A stretch of DNA of 7,968 bases from UBA1876 sp964515395. GTDB taxonomy: Bacteria > Synergistota > Synergistia > Synergistales > Thermovirgaceae. Below are positions 1-5,125 of this stretch, in pieces. The stretch lies in the NCBI GenBank assembly GCA_964515395.1, contig CAZERC010000048.1, forward strand, positions 1-7,968. The letters are read 5' to 3'. The stretch's first letter is position 1. Every line of letters starts with the position of its first letter. The position numbers and the translations under genes were made by a program. The notes under the pieces were generated by a model. That model worked only from the letters and a program-made list of their open reading frames with translations, made no database searches and was not told the origin of the DNA.

Positions 1-790
1 GAATGAGATCTGCGTTGTACCCGGCCACGGCGTCGACGAAAAATTCCACCTGCTGGATGAAGTTGTCGAAGGATCCAAACAGGCGCATCTGCCACTGGAC
101 GACTCCCAGCCTGACGTAGGTTTTGACACGGGGGATGAGTCGTCGTTTCTCTTCATAGTAGATGTTGTTCCACTCGAGAATAACACCATAGCCCTTCGAC
201 TTGTGATCTTCCGGCCAGTATCCGGGCACCACCTTCTTGTAGTGGAAGTCATTGCTCAGCTGGAAACTCAGCACGGGATCCACGATCTCGCGGTTTTTGA
301 CCATCTGCACGTATCTCCCGGGCTTCATATTTTCGGCGTATTTCTTGTAACCCGGTATCCGGCCCCCGATGATGATCCCCTTGAGGTTGAGGGTTTCGCA
401 AAGTTCCTTCCTGGCATCGTAGAGACGCCGTCCCAGCCTCATTTCCCGGTAGTCGGGATGGACAAAGACATCGATGCCGTACAGGTAGTCGCCGTCGGGG
501 TCGTGGTTTTTCAGTGTTCCGTCGCCGACGATCTGATCATAGGTGTGGTGTTCTCCGTATATCGCCGCATCGATGATCAATGACAATGCCGCCGCGACGA
601 CGGTCCCCTTGTCCTCTATGCAAAGCTGCCCTTCCGGAAACCGGGAGATCATCGCCTCGAACTGCTCCCTGGTCCAGGCTCCTCCCATGGTGGGATAGAT
701 GTAATCCATGATCTTCCTGACATCATCGTAATCGTCAAGCTGCAGCTGCCGGAGATGCAGCTTGTGGTCGAACTGGTGGTTTTCGATCAT
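1..790 (-). CDS. Bifunctional GNAT N-acetyltransferase / carbon-nitrogen hydrolase (nitrilase-like) fusion, C-terminus beyond the window
   Basis: Reading the - strand from an ATG at 790-788 gives 263 open codons that leave the window at its left edge, so only the N-terminal half is present. Residues about 10-165 resemble a GNAT acetyltransferase: the acetyl-CoA-binding region reads VFVHPDYREMRLGRRLY (about 108-124), with the R/Q-x-x-G-x pattern. From about residue 222 a carbon-nitrogen hydrolase domain begins (VRLGVVQWQMR at 226-236, then FDNFIQQVEFFVDAVAGYNA). The catalytic Glu, Lys and Cys of that domain would lie outside. This order matches the YhcX-type fusion family of about 500 residues, whose substrates are not well defined. 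A Shine-Dalgarno sequence (AAGGAG, complement of 802-807) supports the start. The gene diverges from the regulator and transporter cluster, and no functional link to it is visible. The family call is firm; the substrate is unknown. Confidence 0.88.
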   Translation of the reverse strand, partial: MIENHQFDHKLHLRQLQLDDYDDVRKIMDYIYPTMGGAWTREQFEAMISRFPEGQLCIEDKGTVVAAALSLIIDAAIYGEHHTYDQIVGDGTLKNHDPDGDYLYGIDVFVHPDYREMRLGRRLYDARKELCETLNLKGIIIGGRIPGYKKYAENMKPGRYVQMVKNREIVDPVLSFQLSNDFHYKKVVPGYWPEDHKSKGYGVILEWNNIYYEEKRRLIPRVKTYVRLGVVQWQMRLFGSFDNFIQQVEFFVDAVAGYNADLI

Positions 791-1037
791 TCTTTTCAAC
801 TCTCCTTCTGTAGCGTGTTGCCTTTTTTACGAATTCGGGATCAGGACATTCAAGACTTCAAGGACGCTTCCCCTGTTGATGCACGAACTTGCCGACATTG
901 TACCCCATCTTTTCGAATGCCCATTTTGCCACAAAACACAAACAACATGAGAACCCTTTTCGTCAACACCAAATTTTTGCTTCTTATGTTGCCCGAGGAA
1001 ATTCATCCTGTAAAACCAAATGGAATCATCAATCCCG

Positions 1038-1065
1038 TTGACGAAATTGTCAGAATTAGTATACT
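1038..1065 (+). promoter_or_regulatory. Predicted sigma70-type promoter of the GntR-family regulator gene
   Basis: A -35 box TTGACG (1038-1043) and a -10 box TATACT (1060-1065) are separated by 16 bp, each differing from consensus at one position. Transcription would start near 1072, leaving a leader of roughly 40 nt before the ATG at 1111. The -10 box lies inside the 8-bp palindrome AGTATACT. Confidence 0.6.
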
Positions 1066-1073
1066 TGGATCCA
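1058..1073. promoter_or_regulatory. Candidate operator: two abutting 8-bp palindromes over the -10 and start region
   Basis: AGTATACT (1058-1065) is directly followed by TGGATCCA (1066-1073), both perfect palindromes. A GT-AT-AC core is of the kind bound by many GntR-superfamily regulators, and a site here would block RNA polymerase at the regulator's own promoter, implying autorepression. An imperfect direct repeat of the right part follows (ATACTTGGATCC at 1061-1072 versus ATACATGGATTC at 1076-1087, 10 of 12 matching). No convincing copy was found at the tctC promoter, so assignment to this regulator is an inference. Confidence 0.35.
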
Positions 1074-1110
1074 GGATACATGGATTCATTCATATAGCCG
1101 GAGGCGAATT

Positions 1111-1842
1111 ATGACAGAAATACTCCGCCCTCTTTCGGAAGAAAGCTACATGCCTGTCAGGATCGTCGTCTACGAGACCCTGCGGGAGGCCATCTTCAAA
1201 AGGGAGCTCAAACCCGGCGACAAGCTCGTCGAAAACGACTTGGCCGAAAAACTCGACGTCAGCCGGACGCCCGTCCGGGAGGCCTTGAGAATGCTTGAAT
1301 CCGAAGGCCTCATCGATCGCATCCCCCGAAAAGGACTTTTCGTCAAGGGCTTTACCGCAGAAGACATTATCGAGATCTACTCCATCCGCCAGGCCCTCGA
1401 AGCATTGGCCATACGGATCTGCTGTCGGAGGATCACCAAAGACGAAATCGCCGAACTCAAGGACCTCTACGCCAAAATGGTGGATGCCTTTGAAAACGGC
1501 GACGACGGTCGTCTTTTCAAACACTCCCAGAAGTTCAACGAGGCGATCGTGGCTCCCGCAAAAATGCCACGGCTTTTGAACCTGCTCAGCACCTACCACG
1601 AATACCTCAGGCGTTTCAGGGCCGTTTCCTTCAGCAAGTCGCCCCGCAAGGCCCAGGCACTGAAAGAGCACGGGCAGATCCTCCAGGCCGTCATCGACCG
1701 CGACGAGGACCGGGCCGAACACCTCGTCAAGATGCATCTTGCAAATGCCATTGAAGCACTGGTGAAAGAGATGGATCATGACGACTCCCAGGAACAAAAA
1801 AGAAGCAGGAACCTTTCGGAAATTTTTTCGGGCCGGAAATAA
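1111..1842 (+). CDS. GntR-family transcriptional regulator, FCD subfamily
   Basis: This 243-residue protein has the usual length for the FadR/FCD branch of GntR regulators. Residues about 15-80 form the winged helix-turn-helix: LREAIFKRELKPGDKLVE, the recognition region VSRTPVREALRMLESEGL, then a wing with RKGLFVKG. Residues about 85-220 form the all-helical FCD effector domain (IYSIRQALEALAIR, EHGQILQAVIDRDEDRA, MHLANAIEAL). FCD domains usually bind a metal through Asp and His of a D-x-x-F-H motif plus two later His. Here that motif reads S139-Q-K-F-N143, so Asp and the first His appear replaced, while H187 and H209 are kept. GGAGG (1100-1104) six bases before the ATG fixes the start. The gene precedes the transporter operon on the same strand with its own promoter, and most likely controls it in response to the imported acid or a metabolite. 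Family is certain; target and effector are inferred. Confidence 0.93.
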   Translation: MTEILRPLSEESYMPVRIVVYETLREAIFKRELKPGDKLVENDLAEKLDVSRTPVREALRMLESEGLIDRIPRKGLFVKGFTAEDIIEIYSIRQALEALAIRICCRRITKDEIAELKDLYAKMVDAFENGDDGRLFKHSQKFNEAIVAPAKMPRLLNLLSTYHEYLRRFRAVSFSKSPRKAQALKEHGQILQAVIDRDEDRAEHLVKMHLANAIEALVKEMDHDDSQEQKRSRNLSEIFSGRK

Positions 1843-1852
1843 CAGGCGGGAA

Positions 1853-1884
1853 ATGTCACGCTTCGTCGTACGGACATCCTTTTT
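1853..1884 (+). terminator. Weak possible terminator after the regulator gene
   Basis: ATGTC (1853-1857) pairs with GACAT (1873-1877), and an inner CG/CG pair can extend the stem past a one-base bulge. CC and five T residues (1880-1884) follow. The stem is short and the last T residues overlap the -35 box of the next promoter, so read-through from the regulator gene into the transporter genes is quite possible. Confidence 0.25.
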
Positions 1885-1911
1885 GAGAGAAAAGACAAGG
1901 AGGGATATAAA
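1883..1911 (+). promoter_or_regulatory. Predicted sigma70-type promoter of the transporter/aconitase/isocitrate dehydrogenase operon
   Basis: TTGAGA (1883-1888) and TATAAA (1906-1911) are separated by exactly 17 bp. Transcription would begin near 1918, leaving a leader of about 88 nt before the tctC ATG. Within that leader the short hyphenated palindrome GTGAATCAC (1942-1950) and a further TTATCAC (1957-1963) are possible operator half-sites, though too short to be assigned. Confidence 0.55.
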
Positions 1912-1990
1912 GGAGAGGCAAGGAAACGTCTTTTTCGCGAAGTGAATCACCGATTGTTATCACGTTCGTTCAAGACCCGGTGCGAAACAA

Positions 1991-1997
1991 AGGAGGT
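1991..1997 (+). promoter_or_regulatory. Ribosome binding site that decides the tctC start
   Basis: AGGAGGT lies 8 bases before the ATG at 2006 but only 2 bases before the in-frame GTG at 2000, so the ATG is the likely start. An out-of-frame ATG at 1998 opens a three-codon frame (ATG TGC AAA TGA) whose stop overlaps the true start; it is too close to the Shine-Dalgarno sequence to be used efficiently. Confidence 0.6.
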
Positions 1998-2005
1998 ATG
2001 TGCAA

Positions 2006-3001
2006 ATGAAAAGACAATCAAAAGTTACCCTGGCCCTTCTTATTGCCGTCCTGATGGTTTTCGGTCTTGTGGCCGTCGCCTCGGCGGCGGAATGGAAACC
2101 GACGAAACCCATCGAGATCGTCGCGCCTGCGGGCCCCGGCGGCGGATGGGACCTGCTGTCAAGGACCGTCAAGAAAGCCCTTGAAGAAGAAAACATCGTT
2201 GACCAGCCGATCATCATCACCAACATGCCCGGCGGCGGAGGCGCCACGGGTTGGACTTACCTCAACGGCAAGAAGGGGCAAGGTGAATATCTTGCCGCCA
2301 ACTCGAGTCTTATCCTTCTCAACAACCTGCTTGGCAAAAGCGACCTGACCTTCAGGGATTTCACCGTCATCGCCAACCTTCAGGCCGAATGGGAAACGGT
2401 AGCGGTAAAGGCGGACGCCCCCTATGACGACCTGGAAAGCTTCTTCGCCGCCCTCAAGGAAAACCCCGAAAAGATGCCCATTGGCGTCGGTCCAACGCTC
2501 GGCAACGATGACCACATCCAGTTTTTGATGCTGGCCAAGCATTTCGGCGTGAATCCCGCCGATGTCAAGTTCGTCGTCTACCCGGAAACAGCCGCCGGCC
2601 AGATCCCGGCCCTTTTGGGCGGACACATCAAGGCCATTACCATAAGCCTCGCCGAGCCGCTGGAACAGGTGAAAGCGGGCAACCTCAAACTTCTCGGCGT
2701 CTCCTCGCCTGAACGCGTCGAAGTGGTGGCTGATGTCCCGACATACAGGGAACAGGGCGTCGACCTGGTCTTCCCCCACTGGCGCGGCCTGATGGCACCT
2801 CCGGGCCTCTCTGAAGAGCAGCTCGCCTTCTGGAAGGAAGCCATAGACAAGATGGTGGCCAGTGAAACCTGGAAGAAGTCCCTTGAAAACCTTGGCTGGG
2901 ACCAGTTCTATCAGCCCCATGAGGAATACAATGAATACCTCGCTGAACAGGAAGAGGAGATCAGGGAACTGCTTGAACAGGTGGGCCTGATCAAGAAATA
3001 A
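2006..3001 (+). CDS. tctC: Tripartite tricarboxylate transporter, periplasmic substrate-binding protein (TctC family)
   Basis: The product has 331 residues, normal for the TctC/Bug family of extracytoplasmic binding proteins. An N-terminal signal peptide is clear: basic MKRQSK, a hydrophobic core to about residue 25, and an ASA-A cleavage region at 25-28. The mature protein starts with the family's first strand and glycine-rich loop, IEIVAPAGPGGGWDLLSR (37-53), followed by NMPGGGGATGWTYL (73-86), GGHIKAITISLAEPLEQVKAGNLKLL (206-230), and PTYREQGVDLVFPHWRGLMAPPG in the C-terminal lobe. It would capture a carboxylate in the periplasm and deliver it to TctA/TctB. The exact ligand cannot be read from sequence: family members bind citrate, other di- and tricarboxylates, and also unrelated acids. 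The aconitase and isocitrate dehydrogenase downstream favour citrate, isocitrate or aconitate. It is the first gene after the operon promoter and is followed by a strong hairpin. Confidence 0.93.
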   Translation: MKRQSKVTLALLIAVLMVFGLVAVASAAEWKPTKPIEIVAPAGPGGGWDLLSRTVKKALEEENIVDQPIIITNMPGGGGATGWTYLNGKKGQGEYLAANSSLILLNNLLGKSDLTFRDFTVIANLQAEWETVAVKADAPYDDLESFFAALKENPEKMPIGVGPTLGNDDHIQFLMLAKHFGVNPADVKFVVYPETAAGQIPALLGGHIKAITISLAEPLEQVKAGNLKLLGVSSPERVEVVADVPTYREQGVDLVFPHWRGLMAPPGLSEEQLAFWKEAIDKMVASETWKKSLENLGWDQFYQPHEEYNEYLAEQEEEIRELLEQVGLIKK

Positions 3002-3031
3002 CAACGCTCCCACGTATTGAAGCGCATCAGT

Positions 3032-3066
3032 CGCGACGGGGCGAAAGATATTGCCCCGTCGCGTTT
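3032..3066 (+). terminator. GC-rich hairpin between tctC and tctB (attenuator or mRNA-stabilising element)
   Basis: CGCGACGGGGC (3032-3042) and GCCCCGTCGCG (3053-3063) form a perfect 11-bp stem around a 10-base loop, extendable by a G-U and an A-U pair. Only three T residues follow (3064-3066), so it is a weak intrinsic terminator at best. The tctB Shine-Dalgarno (AAGGAGG, 3070-3076) begins just after it. Such a structure behind a binding-protein gene commonly lets that gene be expressed above the membrane subunits, by partial termination or by blocking 3' exonucleases. The structure is directly visible; which role it has is inferred. Confidence 0.65.
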
Positions 3067-3084
3067 CCCAAGGAGGATTCTCCC

Positions 3085-3561
3085 ATGACGAAAAACCAGA
3101 TTTCCGGCCTGATTGCCGTCGTCATCGGATCGGTTTATCTGTTTATGGCACTGCAAATCCCTCGTACAGCCATCGGCGACAAGATCGGCCCGAAAATGTT
3201 TCCGATCCTGGTGGGAACCGTCGCCGTGGTGTGCGGCGCGCTGCTTTTTCTGAGAGAGCTCAAAATCGCCAAAGAAGAACGCACACCCTTTGACTGGGCA
3301 TTCCGGGCTGAAAAACAGATCTATACGAAGATCGTGATAACGATAATCCTGGGCATCATCTACGGGTTTACGCTGCGAACCGCCGGGTATGTCATCACCA
3401 CCATGCTTTTCATGTTCGCCATAACGTGGCTGATCAACGGCAGACGCTGGATAGAAAACACATTGATATCGATTTTGTTTCCCGTCGTCACCTATACCGT
3501 TTTTGCCATCATGCTCGGATTGAGCCTGCCGAGGGGCTGGCTCTCTTTTCTGCCCTTTTAG
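3085..3561 (+). CDS. tctB: Tripartite tricarboxylate transporter, small membrane subunit (TctB family)
   Basis: The product has 158 residues, as expected for the small, poorly conserved TctB subunit. Hydrophobic segments at about 7-24, 39-57, 80-95, 99-117 and 127-147 make it an integral inner-membrane protein; the 80-117 region may count as one or two spans. The GPKMFPILVG motif (36-45) after the first span and LPRGWL (149-154) near the C-terminus are typical of the family. A charged cytoplasmic-looking stretch (RELKIAKEERTPFDW) separates the second and third spans. It pairs with TctA to form the permease. AAGGAGG eight bases upstream supports the ATG, and tctA starts 18 bases after its stop, so the two are probably translated from one message. 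Confidence 0.9.
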   Translation: MTKNQISGLIAVVIGSVYLFMALQIPRTAIGDKIGPKMFPILVGTVAVVCGALLFLRELKIAKEERTPFDWAFRAEKQIYTKIVITIILGIIYGFTLRTAGYVITTMLFMFAITWLINGRRWIENTLISILFPVVTYTVFAIMLGLSLPRGWLSFLPF

Positions 3562-3563
3562 GC

Positions 3564-3570
3564 AAGGAGG
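3564..3570 (+). promoter_or_regulatory. Ribosome binding site that decides the tctA start
   Basis: AAGGAGG lies 9 bases before ATG 3580 but only 3 bases before an in-frame TTG at 3574. The ATG is therefore preferred, removing two residues from the longest possible frame. Confidence 0.6.
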
Positions 3571-3579
3571 CTGTTGAAG

Positions 3580-5070
3580 ATGGAAACGATCATACAAAAT
3601 CTCGGAATCGGACTCAACGAGGCCCTTACCGTCGTCAACATCACCTGGGTCTTCATCGGGGGCCTTTTGGGCACGATCATCGGCATGCTTCCAGGCCTTG
3701 GCCCGGCGACGGGAGTGGCCATCCTGATTCCCATAAGCTATGGGATGAACCCAACTACGGCGCTGATTACCATGGCCGCCATTTATTACGGCGCCATGTT
3801 CGGCGGTTCCAGGGCGTCGATCATGATCAACACCCCTGGCGACGCATCGGCAATTGTCTCTTGTTTTGACGGCTACCCCATGACCAAAAACGGCGAGGCC
3901 GGCAAAGCCCTCGCAATCTCCGCCATCGCCTCTTTCATCGGCGGTGTCGTGGGAATGGTTTTTTTGATTTTCCTCGCCCTTCCTGTCGCAAACGCCGCAC
4001 TGAAATTCGGCCCGGCCGAGATGTTCTCCCTCATGCTTTTCGCCCTCACTGCCACGGTCACCCTGTCCCAGGGGAGCATGCTCAAGGGCTTCATCTCCAT
4101 GGCCTTAGGGTTCATGCTAAGCACCATCGGAATCGACCCTCTTTCGGGCATGATGCGGTACACCTTCGTCCCTGAATTGCAGGACGGCATCGATTTTCTC
4201 GTCGCCATGATCGGGCTCTACGCTGTCGCTGAAGTCTTTAAAAACTACAAAAACCTCGATGCCCATTTCAACATCGACTCCAGATCTATCGGCAAGGTCT
4301 GGGTTCCCTGGCAGGATTTCAAGAAAACCATACTTCCCATTATCCGCAGCTCTCCACTTGGTTTTTTGATCGGCGTCCTGCCCGGAATGGGCGGAACTAT
4401 AGCGACTTTTGTCTCTTATGCGCTGGAGAAAACACTGAACAAGCATCCAGAAAAATTCGGCAAGGGAGCCATCGAAGGACTGGCTGCACCGGAAGCCGCG
4501 AACAACGCATCTTCCTGTGGAGCTCTCGTCCCTCTTCTGACCCTCGGCATCCCGGGCAGCGGTACGACGGCGGTCATGCTCGGGGCGCTCATGATGCTCG
4601 GCGTCCGCCCCGGCCCCATCCTCTTCCAGATGCACCCTGAGATCGCCTGGGGCGTCATCGCCTCGATGCTTCTCGGGAACATCCTGCTTGTCCTGATCAA
4701 CCTGCCACTTGCAGTTCCGCTGGTCCAGCTCCTGCGGGTTCCGCAGCGCCTCATGCTGCCGTTGATCCTGGGCATGGCCTTTATGGGAACCTACTTTCTT
4801 AATTACAGCGCATTCGATTTCATCCTGGTCACGCTGTTCGGTCTTGCAGGATATGTATTCTGGAAGCTTGACATCCCCATACCGCCCCTCGTTCTGGCCC
4901 TCATTCTGGGAGGGACCACGGAACAGGCGTTCAGAAACGCCATGACCATTTCCGGCAATGATGTTCTCTTTTTCGTGCAAAAACCGATTTCTTTGACCTT
5001 GCTCCTTTTGGCACTTTTGTCGATCATCTTTTCCATTTACAAGGAGCGAAAAGCCGCCCGGCGGAGCTGA
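3580..5070 (+). CDS. tctA: Tripartite tricarboxylate transporter, large permease subunit (TctA family)
   Basis: The product has 496 residues, the standard TctA length, and is strongly hydrophobic with about ten to twelve membrane segments. Family signatures are present in both halves. The N-terminal half has GGLLGTIIGMLPGLGPATG (27-45), YYGAMFGGSRASIMINTPGD (69-88) and FDGYPMTKNGEAGKAL. The C-terminal half repeats the theme with GFLIGVLPGMGGTIATF (261-277), EGLAAPEAANNASSCGALVP (299-318) and LGIPGSGTTAVMLGALMMLG (322-341). The paired G-x-LPG-x-G motifs reflect the internal duplication known for this family. It forms the transport channel in the inner membrane with TctB and takes substrate from the binding protein, driven by an ion gradient in characterised relatives. 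It lies between tctB and the aconitase gene with short gaps. The family call is certain; substrate is inferred from the neighbours. Confidence 0.95.
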   Translation: METIIQNLGIGLNEALTVVNITWVFIGGLLGTIIGMLPGLGPATGVAILIPISYGMNPTTALITMAAIYYGAMFGGSRASIMINTPGDASAIVSCFDGYPMTKNGEAGKALAISAIASFIGGVVGMVFLIFLALPVANAALKFGPAEMFSLMLFALTATVTLSQGSMLKGFISMALGFMLSTIGIDPLSGMMRYTFVPELQDGIDFLVAMIGLYAVAEVFKNYKNLDAHFNIDSRSIGKVWVPWQDFKKTILPIIRSSPLGFLIGVLPGMGGTIATFVSYALEKTLNKHPEKFGKGAIEGLAAPEAANNASSCGALVPLLTLGIPGSGTTAVMLGALMMLGVRPGPILFQMHPEIAWGVIASMLLGNILLVLINLPLAVPLVQLLRVPQRLMLPLILGMAFMGTYFLNYSAFDFILVTLFGLAGYVFWKLDIPIPPLVLALILGGTTEQAFRNAMTISGNDVLFFVQKPISLTLLLLALLSIIFSIYKERKAARRS

Positions 5071-5125
5071 ACCGGCAAGAGCCTTTGCTTCGGCCTGCGC
5101 CGGCGAAAAGTAAGGATGATTGCAA

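Larger units (their letters stand above)
791..1110. other. Divergent intergenic region, no supported gene
   Basis: This stretch of 320 bases separates the two divergent genes. It is visibly more AT-rich than the flanking coding DNA. Short open frames cross it on both strands, but none has a credible ribosome site or recognisable protein. It holds the promoter and probable operator of the regulator gene near its right end, and presumably the promoter of the GNAT/nitrilase gene on the other strand. The best -10-like hexamer for that gene is TACAAT (complement of 897-902), but I could not find a convincing -35 for it. Confidence 0.6.

Noticed and set aside
961..966. TTGACG on the - strand as the -35 box of the GNAT/nitrilase gene
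   Set aside because: No acceptable -10 hexamer lies 16-18 bases downstream on that strand; the nearest TACAAT is far out of register.
827..1093. 88-codon open frame on the - strand in the divergent intergenic region
   Set aside because: No Shine-Dalgarno sequence before its start, no recognisable motif, and it runs through the regulator's promoter. A small unknown protein cannot be fully excluded.
755..1114. 119-codon open frame on the + strand crossing the intergenic region
   Set aside because: It begins antisense to the GNAT/nitrilase gene, lacks a ribosome site and overlaps the regulator start; its sequence shows no family signature.
1090..1950. 286-codon open frame on the - strand opposite the regulator gene
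   Set aside because: It is antisense to a clear GntR/FCD gene, has no ribosome site or recognisable domain, and is explained by the codon bias of the sense gene.
1942..2184. 80-codon frame starting at a GTG ahead of and overlapping tctC
   Set aside because: No ribosome site before the GTG, and it runs out of frame into a certain gene.
2159..3013. 284-codon open frame on the - strand opposite tctC
   Set aside because: It overlaps a certain binding-protein gene in antisense and shows no start signal or family motif.
5072..5103. CCGGC / GCCGG inverted repeat between tctA and the aconitase gene as a terminator
   Set aside because: Only five base pairs around a 22-base loop and no following T run; too weak to call.
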